Shown: in pieces, positions 1 to 6,162 of the stretch
Numbering within the stretch: position 1 is the first letter of the stretch
Layout: each line of letters opens with the position of its first letter
From: Candidatus Kerfeldbacteria bacterium
GTDB taxonomy: Bacteria; Patescibacteriota; Patescibacteriia; UBA9570
Direction of reading: 5' to 3'
NCBI GenBank assembly: GCA_016182495.1
Contig: JACPGK010000014.1
Coordinates: 1 to 32,579 of the forward strand
Length of the DNA: 32,579 nucleotides
Notes under the pieces: generated by a model
Seen by the model: only the letters and a program-made list of their open reading frames with translations
Told to the model about the DNA's origin: nothing
Databases searched by the model: none
Made by a program: the position numbers and the translations under genes

Positions 1-611
1 CGACGAAGTAAAAATTTTACCGACTGCAGTCCAAAGTTTAAATATCTTAATGGGAAATGTTCATTACAGGTCAGCTTAAAACCAGGTCTTCAATTCCCTG
101 AAATCTTAGGTGTACAAGCACCCAATATTTAACGGTAACGGTAGTAAGGGAGATAACTAACTAGTTTGAACCACAACTTTAAGCTACCCCCTCCCAAAAA
201 CTAAAATTCAATTATGTTTAATGGCATTTCTACACTAACCGACAATCCATCACCTCCAGGTACTCAACAAAATCACTCTTTAATTGAGTTAAATAGGGTT
301 GTGAGAGTGGGGATGACTCCCCGTACACTTTCTTGCACTTTGTTCTATATAGTAACGAGATTATTAAAGGGTGGCATAGACGTGCTAGGTACTCTGAAAC
401 AATACCAACTGATCAAACTCAATACTACAAGAAAAGAACCCGTCAAGGTTCTCAATGAAATAGTTATTACGATGAGATGATTAATGGAAAGTACCTATGA
501 AACCGTATGATCAATGTAAAACACCAGAAGTGATCAGCACGATACTCTGGAGCCTAAGATGTGTCAATCATCTTCATATGCAATGCAAATTAACTGGATT
601 AAATAACTATT
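1..611. other. Region with no confident gene; decayed coding remnants
   Basis: No convincing complete gene is visible. Frame 2 is open from the window edge to a TAA at 77-79 and could be the C-terminus of a gene cut by the edge. A second open stretch, 297-458 in the frame of GGT at 297, follows a TAG and ends in TGA. It reads protein-like (aromatic then basic, ending KKRTRQGSQ) but has no start codon. The ATG-initiated frame over 214-480 has an unconvincing composition. This may be a degraded gene at the edge of the island. Confidence 0.3.
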
Positions 612-839
612 ATGTCTACCATTATCAATTCAAACGAAGAAATTTTAACGCTTGCAGAAGTAGCCACCCTACTCAAGATCAGTCAAATCACGGCACGGCG
701 CTGGTGCAAGTCGGGCAAAATTCCAGCAATCAAAATTGGCAATCACTATCGCATTCGGAGACAAGATATAGATAAACTATTTGATAAGTATGCATTCAGA
801 GATACAACAATTTTTGAGCCAAAAACGCACCAGGCTTAG
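612..839 (+). CDS. Excisionase-family / MerR-fold DNA-binding protein
   Basis: A 75-residue protein whose core is a winged helix-turn-helix of the excisionase (HTH_17) type: LTLAEVATLLKISQITARRW, then a short wing with KSGKIPAIKIGNHYRIRRQD. Proteins of this family bind att-site DNA and steer a tyrosine recombinase toward excision, or act as small regulators. The next gene is a tyrosine recombinase whose ATG at 790 lies 50 nt inside this reading frame, so the two are co-transcribed and probably translationally coupled. The tail after about residue 58 is not conserved family sequence. Recognition of the fold is secure; the role as excisionase rests on the neighbour. Confidence 0.85.
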   Translation: MSTIINSNEEILTLAEVATLLKISQITARRWCKSGKIPAIKIGNHYRIRRQDIDKLFDKYAFRDTTIFEPKTHQA

Positions 840-1683
840 CCCTCAGACGGTTAAGGCGTATGAAAGTGACTTAAACCGCTTTTGTGCTTTCCTTCAGGAT
901 AAGTCAATTAGTGAAGTCACTGCTCAGCATATTGAATCATTCCTCAAACACATTCAGGATAGCTCTGTAGTGCGTAAAAATGCCTATGACAAGAGCGCTA
1001 ACACAGCACGTAAGCTTTCTACAACCAGATCATTTTTTAAGTACCTACATCGCAATGGATTTATTGAGCTTGATCCAACACTTAAAGTTGAGCCAATACG
1101 GGTCAGTAACAGGGTATCTGAGTTCCTGTCACCTGAGGAAAAACAACGTCTCCTAGAGGCTATTAAACGCACTGCAACGCCTTATTACATTGAGCGAGAC
1201 ATGGCAATTGTTCAAACCTTTCTCTATACAGGTATACGATTGCGTGAATTGGTTTCATTAAAAGTAACCTGCCTTGATTTTGAAGGTCAGTGCATTAAAG
1301 TCGTCCGTAAAGGTGGCGATGAAGACAAAATTTTATTACCTAATGAAGCAGCAAAATTCTTAAAAGCCTATTTAGAGGTTAGGCCAAAGTCTGATATTGC
1401 TTACGTCTTTGTAAGTAAGCGTAAGCGAGTTACAAAAGATGGTTACGGCATCTCTCCAAGTGAAGTATATTTGATTATACAAAAATATTTAAGAAAAGCT
1501 GGTATTACCAAAGAACATTTGGGTGTGCATAGCTTGCGACATACATTTGCGACCGACTTATTACGTCTTAATGCTAATCTGGTTCAGATCAAAGAGTTGC
1601 TTGGGCATAAGAATATTGCTACCACCCAACGCTATGTTCACGTTGAGGAAAAAGATTTAAGAAAAATTATTAATCAATTATGA
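790..1683 (+). CDS. Tyrosine recombinase / integrase (XerC/D-like)
   Basis: A 297-residue site-specific recombinase counted from the ATG at 790; a TTG at 781 would add three residues. The N-terminal SAM-like core-binding domain covers about residues 5-90 and the catalytic domain about 110-295. All six expected catalytic residues are visible: Arg150 (GIRLREL), Lys174 (VVRKGG), His247 and Arg250 (HSLRHT), His273 (LLGHKN) and the nucleophile Tyr282 (QRYVH). The length is normal for Xer-type enzymes and there is no lesion. It overlaps the excisionase-like gene by 50 nt, and the next gene starts 4 nt after its stop. With no chromosomal Xer context and a mobile setting, it is more likely the island's integrase than the dimer-resolution Xer, but sequence alone does not exclude the latter. 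Confidence 0.92.
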   Translation: MHSEIQQFLSQKRTRLSPQTVKAYESDLNRFCAFLQDKSISEVTAQHIESFLKHIQDSSVVRKNAYDKSANTARKLSTTRSFFKYLHRNGFIELDPTLKVEPIRVSNRVSEFLSPEEKQRLLEAIKRTATPYYIERDMAIVQTFLYTGIRLRELVSLKVTCLDFEGQCIKVVRKGGDEDKILLPNEAAKFLKAYLEVRPKSDIAYVFVSKRKRVTKDGYGISPSEVYLIIQKYLRKAGITKEHLGVHSLRHTFATDLLRLNANLVQIKELLGHKNIATTQRYVHVEEKDLRKIINQL

Positions 1684-1687
1684 TAGT

Positions 1688-2407
1688 ATGAAAAAAATTA
1701 CTTTCAATCAAATATTATTACTAATAATTACGGTGTTAGTGTTTGGAATATTACTAGTGGTAAGTTGGCCTTATACAAAAAAAGCTTATGATCAATACAA
1801 ATATAATAAAGAACAGGAACTAATAAAAGAAGTGGCCAAAGAACAATATAATAAATCTTTAGAGGAAGCTAATAAGTATGAAGAGACTTTAGCACTATAT
1901 AACTCTGTATTAAAAGAGCCAGCGATTAATGGAGTTCTTACTATGAGCGAAACTACAAAGATGATTGTACCAGGGGTAATTGCATCTACACTTGGTTCTG
2001 TCTGGATAGTTGACTGCAGCGAAATCAATAATGTTATGAGTAATAAGGTTGAGTACTATGACTGGTGCCAAGAAAGCTTCACTACGAGAGATCAGTTAGC
2101 AGAAGATGACATGGATTGGTTTCTTAAAGGGTTTGATATTGATGAGGATTGGCTTAATGAGTATCATCATCCAGAATGTTATTTAGATCATAAGCCGGTA
2201 ACAACAGAAAAGATCATTGAGAAAATTAATTCTTTCAAGCCACAATGTGAATCCGCAATTGTAAAAACCAACAGTTGGATCAAATCGTTAGAAAATGAGA
2301 CGGTTACTTATTCTAGCCTTATTACAGCGACTCAGGATGCCATTAAAGACACTGAAAGGAACCTAAGAAATTCTGATGCCTTTATTTTTAATAATAAGGT
2401 TTATTGA
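1688..2407 (+). CDS. Unknown single-pass membrane protein with coiled coil
   Basis: A 239-residue protein that I do not recognise. Residues about 8-27 form a hydrophobic membrane segment followed by WPYTKKAYDQYKYNKEQE, so the body is probably anchored as a type II protein or carries an uncleaved signal. Residues about 35-70 are rich in Glu/Lys and look helical or coiled-coil. The rest is acidic, with scattered Cys (VDCSE, DWCQE, PECYLD, PQCES) that could form disulphides outside the membrane. It starts 4 nt after the tyrosine recombinase stop and ends 9 nt before the zinc-ribbon membrane protein, so the block reads as one operon. It is probably cargo of the island, possibly an exclusion or transfer factor, but nothing in it proves this. 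Confidence 0.6.
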   Translation: MKKITFNQILLLIITVLVFGILLVVSWPYTKKAYDQYKYNKEQELIKEVAKEQYNKSLEEANKYEETLALYNSVLKEPAINGVLTMSETTKMIVPGVIASTLGSVWIVDCSEINNVMSNKVEYYDWCQESFTTRDQLAEDDMDWFLKGFDIDEDWLNEYHHPECYLDHKPVTTEKIIEKINSFKPQCESAIVKTNSWIKSLENETVTYSSLITATQDAIKDTERNLRNSDAFIFNNKVY

Positions 2408-2416
2408 TAAGAAAAT

Positions 2417-3136
2417 ATGAATAAAGATAATGGAATACAACTCCCCCAGTACCACACGTGGTCACGCCTGCACCCACAGTGTAAGCGTTGCGGTACACAA
2501 GAAACCAAACACAGAGGAGGTGGCTTGTGTTACACGTGTTACTATAAAGTCTACCGTGATAAGCATCCTGAACTCATAAAGAAAGCTATGAGACGGTGGT
2601 TAGATAAGCGTAAAGGCAGGTTTACATATGAGGAAGAAAAAGTATCAGAGTCTACGAAAATGGTATTTAGAGCAGTTGATGCATCATATTATATTCACGT
2701 TAATGAAAAAAAATTGTATCCAAGAAAAATTTGGATAGTGAACTTTTTATTATCATTTGTGGTTGCCTACTTATTCATGGTTAGCGCGTTAGATTTCAGT
2801 TACTTCGGATGTTATTTTACTTCTGACATACCTAATCAATGCACTCTATGGCCTGGCTTAACAAATATTGTCATTGCATTAGTAATAAATATTGTTTTGG
2901 CGTTGGTTGTTCCGTATTGGATATTAATGTTGCTAAGTGATTGGGTATATGATCTTGGTAAAAAAACTGAATCAGAGCTTATGAGACAAACTGTAAAAAC
3001 CCTAGAGCAGGATGGGTCTATAGATGCAAAATGTGCAGAAGTTGTTACGAATGGTATTATGAGCATGCATTGGTCACCAAGTGAAAGAATGATGGCCGCT
3101 ATAAATACGAGCAATGATAATAATAAAGATGGATAA
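2417..3136 (+). CDS. Zinc-ribbon protein with two membrane segments, unknown function
   Basis: A 239-residue protein. The N-terminus has a compact zinc ribbon with Cys22, Cys25, Cys38 and Cys41 (CKRCG ... CYTCY) followed by YRDKHPE, a motif resembling small phage and mobile-element zinc fingers. Two hydrophobic segments follow at about 105-127 and 150-172, separated by a short loop with two Cys. The C-terminal 60 residues are soluble and helical. A nucleic-acid-type zinc ribbon on a membrane protein is an unusual combination. The gene overlaps the serine recombinase start by 8 nt (ATG at 3129, stop at 3136), so the recombinase is translationally coupled to it. I cannot name a function. Confidence 0.6.
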   Translation: MNKDNGIQLPQYHTWSRLHPQCKRCGTQETKHRGGGLCYTCYYKVYRDKHPELIKKAMRRWLDKRKGRFTYEEEKVSESTKMVFRAVDASYYIHVNEKKLYPRKIWIVNFLLSFVVAYLFMVSALDFSYFGCYFTSDIPNQCTLWPGLTNIVIALVINIVLALVVPYWILMLLSDWVYDLGKKTESELMRQTVKTLEQDGSIDAKCAEVVTNGIMSMHWSPSERMMAAINTSNDNNKDG

Positions 3137-4637
3137 AGCGGTTTGTTATATTCGTGTCTCAACAAAAGAACAGGCACGACCTGGACGTCTTTCTCTTGGT
3201 ACACAAAAACAGATATGTGAAGACTTAGCTAAACGTTCAGAACTTCAGATAATAAAAGTATTTGAAGATGCTGGAAGGAGCGCTACTAAGATAAATCGTG
3301 CCGCCTTGCAAGAGATGTTAAGTTTTATCAATGACAATCCTGAAGTTAAAACAGTTATTGTCCAAGATACAGACAGATTAGCTCGCAATACTCAAGATCA
3401 CCTAACAATCATGGCACTCTTGAGGAAACAAGGAGTCCAGTTAATGTCAGCCTCACAGCCAGGCATAGATGACACACCGGAAGGCAATCTGCTTGATACT
3501 ATACTAGCTGCTGTAAATCAACTTCAGTCTGATCAGAATGGGCGCAAGGTTAGAAATAACATGAAAAGAAAAGCCCAGGAAGGCTGGTGGCCAACACAAG
3601 CACCGTTGGGCTATTTGAATGTTAAAAACGAGTTTGAAAAGAACATTATCAAGACTGACCCACAAGGTTCCAAGTACATCAAACAAGCGTTTAAATTATT
3701 TAGTACAGGAAATTATTCAGTTCGTGAGCTTGGTGACGTACTTTACCAAAATGGTTTTAGAAACCATCAGAATAGATCAGTAGGCAAAAACGCTATCAAC
3801 TCTATTCTGAAGAATAAATTTTACTTAGGTAAACTGATTTGGAAACAAGAGGAGCATAAAGGTCAACATGAAGCTTTAATTGACGAACAGACGTTTGATA
3901 AGGTTCAACGGATTTTATACTTGCATGGAGGAAAAGATAACCGTCGTCGTAAGCATACTTTTCTACTGCGAGGCTTTATCTATTGTGTCTGTGGGGCAAG
4001 AATGACCGCCGAGCATCACCCTAAAAAGAATAAGTCGTATTATCGTTGCCCGAAAGGCAAGGCCTGTGACGAGCCATTTATTCAAGTGAATGATCTGGAA
4101 GATGAGGCCGCTAATTTATTTAAGAACCTGCATTTTTCTGATAAGTTGCAACAAACATTAGTGGGTAGACTGCAAACCATTTTTGAGAAAAGAAAAGGTG
4201 TTATTGATAAAGAGCGTCAAACGATCATTAACCAAAGAGTAGCGGTTGAACAAAAAAGAAATGTTGCAGAGGATAAGTTATTGAAAGACGTTATTTCAGA
4301 TGAGGATTTTGGTCGTATCCGTAAGACTGTCGTGGATGAACTAGAGGCTTTGAATAAAGAGCTGAAACGTTTAGACGCTGAGCGTAATTTTGAAATTGAC
4401 CCCATACGAGTCGTATTGGAGTTTACGCGGGATATTCACTCGGCTTATATCAAAGCCCCTGAGAGGCTCAAGAGGCGCTATTTAAATCTATTCTGGGATA
4501 GGTTAGTCGTTCAGAATAAAAGTATCGTTTCTGTAGAACCTACAAAGGTGGTTAAGGCATTGTTGGATGCGAACGCTTTGGTAACAAAAGAACCGGCATT
4601 GAAGCCGGTTCTAATAACGGTTCGTCAGCAGGGGTAG
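3129..4637 (+). CDS. Large serine recombinase (resolvase/invertase superfamily integrase)
   Basis: A 502-residue recombinase from the ATG at 3129; an ATG at 3114 adds only five residues. The resolvase domain has the nucleophile Ser11 in YIRVSTKEQ and the downstream Arg motif DTDRLARN. The Recombinase domain begins near GWWPTQAPLGYLNV, a zinc ribbon follows (CVCGARMTAEHH then YYRCPKGKAC), and then a long coiled coil rich in Lys/Glu. This is the architecture of phiC31/TP901-type integrases. The 3' end is odd: the reading frame passes through the tRNA-Trp terminator hairpin at 4586-4611 and uses a stop (4635-4637) inside the tRNA on the other strand. The C-terminal 20 or so residues may therefore come from the attachment site. 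It appears intact. Confidence 0.93.
   Translation: MDKAVCYIRVSTKEQARPGRLSLGTQKQICEDLAKRSELQIIKVFEDAGRSATKINRAALQEMLSFINDNPEVKTVIVQDTDRLARNTQDHLTIMALLRKQGVQLMSASQPGIDDTPEGNLLDTILAAVNQLQSDQNGRKVRNNMKRKAQEGWWPTQAPLGYLNVKNEFEKNIIKTDPQGSKYIKQAFKLFSTGNYSVRELGDVLYQNGFRNHQNRSVGKNAINSILKNKFYLGKLIWKQEEHKGQHEALIDEQTFDKVQRILYLHGGKDNRRRKHTFLLRGFIYCVCGARMTAEHHPKKNKSYYRCPKGKACDEPFIQVNDLEDEAANLFKNLHFSDKLQQTLVGRLQTIFEKRKGVIDKERQTIINQRVAVEQKRNVAEDKLLKDVISDEDFGRIRKTVVDELEALNKELKRLDAERNFEIDPIRVVLEFTRDIHSAYIKAPERLKRRYLNLFWDRLVVQNKSIVSVEPTKVVKALLDANALVTKEPALKPVLITVRQQG
4586..4611 (-). terminator. Intrinsic terminator of tRNA-Trp
   Basis: On the - strand, GAACCGGC-TTCAAT-GCCGGTTC forms a perfect 8-bp stem with a 6-nt loop and is followed by TTTTGTT. 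It lies about 18 nt after the tRNA-Trp 3' end and fits a Rho-independent terminator for that transcript. On the + strand the same bases are codons of the serine recombinase C-terminus. Confidence 0.75.
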
Positions 4638-4701
4638 CAGGACTCGAACCCGCGACGCGCGGTTTTGGAGACCGCCGCTCTACCAGCTGAGCTATACCCC
4701 T
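4629..4701 (-). tRNA. tRNA-Trp (CCA anticodon)
   Basis: The reverse strand folds into a full cloverleaf: acceptor AGGGGTA/TACCCCT, D arm AGCTCAGCTGGTAGAGC, anticodon stem GCGGT/ACCGC around loop CTCCAAA with anticodon CCA, T arm with GGTTCGAGTCC, and discriminator G. The 3' CCA is not encoded (the next bases are CTG). The gene is the attachment site of the island on its 3' side: the serine recombinase overlaps its last 9 bases on the opposite strand. Confidence 0.96.
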
Positions 4702-4707
4702 ATTCTA

Positions 4708-4737
4708 CTACGCTCTAACTATGTTAGAGCTTCGTAG
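4708..4737. repeat. Palindromic repeat in tRNA-Trp leader
   Basis: GCTCTAAC-TAT-GTTAGAGC is a perfect 8-bp stem with a 3-nt loop at 4712-4730, extended by CTAC/GTAG across a 3-nt bulge. It sits 7 nt upstream of the tRNA-Trp 5' end. The flanks (TACGC ... GCTTCGTAG) resemble those of the palindrome at 4787-4808, so the two may belong to one dispersed repeat family. Confidence 0.6.
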
Positions 4738-4767
4738 GAATTTATCACAGGATAAAGACCAACGAAC

Positions 4768-4822
4768 CTCTACCAACTGTTTGCCGCGCCGTAGCTTTAG
4801 CGAAGGCGGGAGCTATACCCCT
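4768..4822 (-). pseudogene. tRNA-Trp 5' fragment split by a palindromic insertion
   Basis: On the - strand, GGGGTATAGCTC (identical to the 5' end of the intact tRNA-Trp) is followed by 31 nt of unrelated palindromic sequence and then AGTTGGTAGAG, which matches the rest of the D arm (AGCTGGTAGAG) with one change. Similarity ends after this. It is a partial second copy of the tRNA, 121 bp from the first, and looks like an att scar or a decayed duplicate. Confidence 0.65.
4779..4809. repeat. 31-bp palindromic insertion inside tRNA fragment
   Basis: The stem CGCCGTAGC/GCGAAGGCG (two mismatches, loop TTTA, 4787-4808) sits between the two halves of the tRNA-Trp 5' fragment. Related GC-rich palindromes occur at 17284-17300 (CGCGTTGCTTTAGCGCG), beside tRNA-Pro at 26101-26131 and, more loosely, at 4708-4737. 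Confidence 0.6.
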
Positions 4823-4857
4823 ATAAATAAAAGCCAAAGTATCATAGCAGTTTTAAG

Positions 4858-6071
4858 TCATTTGGCAAGAAACGCTGCAGCATTGTTTCGAGCTAAATCA
4901 CGGGCAATCTTTTTTGGTAATTGATCTAGTAATTTTTGAATCGGTTCAAGTGCTCCAATGGCATCATCACTTAAACTATCGGCTGTTGTTGTATTAACGA
5001 TCGTACTCCCCCAGTATTTACTATCCGAACTAATCATTATGCGATCGCGATACTGGGTAATAAAATCAAGCCAGTTCGATCGTAACTGCCCCGTGCTATT
5101 TAATGGGTATGATTTTGTTGCTTCATTGGGCTTACGCATTTTGATGGTAAGATATAAATTAGGATGATTAGCCATCATAGTGCTATAGGTAGTGGTTGTA
5201 TTCGGCAGCTAAATCAGCTAGCCATAGCATTAACTCACTATCTGCTGGAAAAGTAATGTACGGGTGATAATTCACCAAAACCAATATAATCGCCTGATTG
5301 GGCGGCTTCGGTTGCTTGTTGTTGAAACGTAGCTGTCCAGGTAGTGGCATCAGTTGCAATGGCTTGCGTATCCGCCAACAAACCAGATAGTTCAGCTTCG
5401 TTATCTAGGCCATTAGGATAAATATCTGCTAGCGCCAAGTTGGCCGTGCCACCCAAAGCATGCAAAATAGGGTTTAATGTGTTGCCTCCATATACTGTTC
5501 GAAATTGAATATTGTGTTCACCAATAAAGTTAAGCAGCCGGCTTTCAGAATAGCCATTAGCAGCATCTTTTAGCGCATTTGGCACCGGCATTAAATTCAT
5601 CATCGAGATATTCCAATCTGTTAGCACAGTTTGTAAATCTGTTAAGGCTGGTTCAGTGGTTTTAATATTCACATGTGCCAGCATATCAATCAAACGCGGT
5701 TGCGTACCGGTGAGGCTGCTTGGTTTGCTTGTAAATTGTATGGTCGAGTAGGCGCTGGCTCGACCAGTAACGTTGACGGTTTTAACTTGGGCCGTATAAA
5801 TGGTATGCGGTGCTAACCGATGTATCATGGCACTGGTATCAGTGGTATTGGCGGTGTAAAGTATATTTCCGTGGCTGGTAATTTTAATTTTATAATATTT
5901 TACTGTTGTCGTTGTAGCTTTATCCCAAGTTAATTTAACTGATCGAGTAGTGCGTTGACTGGCCGAGAGATGATATGGCGGAGCAAGTTTGCTATAGGCT
6001 GGCAGGCTGCTAGCCAATAACCAAACACAGCAGCTAACTAGTACGATACTGGCACGATAATATGCTGTCAT
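4858..6071 (-). pseudogene. Secreted FnIII + amidohydrolase-like protein, decayed
   Basis: Two - strand reading frames form one broken gene. The first (6071 down to 5238) has a signal peptide (about residues 1-27), a fibronectin type III domain (about 30-115) and the start of a TIM-barrel metal-dependent hydrolase resembling the amidohydrolase family (ending GFGELSP). After a frameshift near 5260 the barrel continues in another frame (HPYITFPADSELMLWLADLA, then AAEYN) to a stop. About 60 expected residues are then missing, and the second frame (5178 down to 4858) resumes with HPNLYLTIKM, the SSDSKYWG strand and the C-terminal helix. A frameshift plus a deletion means it is unlikely to be active. 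The family is judged from motif style without a search. Confidence 0.75.
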
Positions 6072-6120
6072 CTACCAATACTATCATAAAAATGTTATCA
6101 TGGCATTGTTCAAAATAGCT

Positions 6121-6129
6121 TGGTATAAT
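6121..6129 (+). promoter_or_regulatory. Extended -10 promoter of the FG-GAP gene
   Basis: TGGTATAAT is an extended -10 element (TGN plus perfect TATAAT). Transcription from it would begin near 6136, downstream of the in-frame ATG at 6100. This rules that ATG out as the start and favours 6163 or 6151. The stretch 6072-6120 also serves the divergent pseudogene. Confidence 0.65.
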
Positions 6130-6162
6130 CTAAGAACTAAAATAAAGTTAATGGATGCAATT

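Larger units (their letters stand above)
1..4628. mobile_element. Integrated island at tRNA-Trp (left end outside window)
   Basis: The stretch holds an excisionase-like gene, a tyrosine recombinase, two unknown membrane proteins and a large serine recombinase, all on the + strand. It stops exactly at the 3' end of tRNA-Trp on the - strand, which is the usual integration point of site-specific elements. The last codons of the serine recombinase, including its stop, lie inside the tRNA. No second att copy was found within the window, so the left boundary must be outside it. That this is one island, not two nested ones, is inference. Confidence 0.6.

Noticed and set aside
1688-2407. Type IV pilin or prepilin identity for the single-pass protein
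   Set aside because: There is no prepilin peptidase motif (G followed by F/T at the helix start and Glu at +5) before the hydrophobic segment.
4721-4924. Open frame on the + strand between tRNA-Trp and the amidohydrolase pseudogene
   Set aside because: It covers palindromes and the split tRNA fragment, and overlaps the pseudogene antisense; no protein-like features.
6100-6162. Upstream ATG of the FG-GAP gene
   Set aside because: It lies before the extended -10 box at 6121-6129 and would put 21 residues in front of a good signal peptide.
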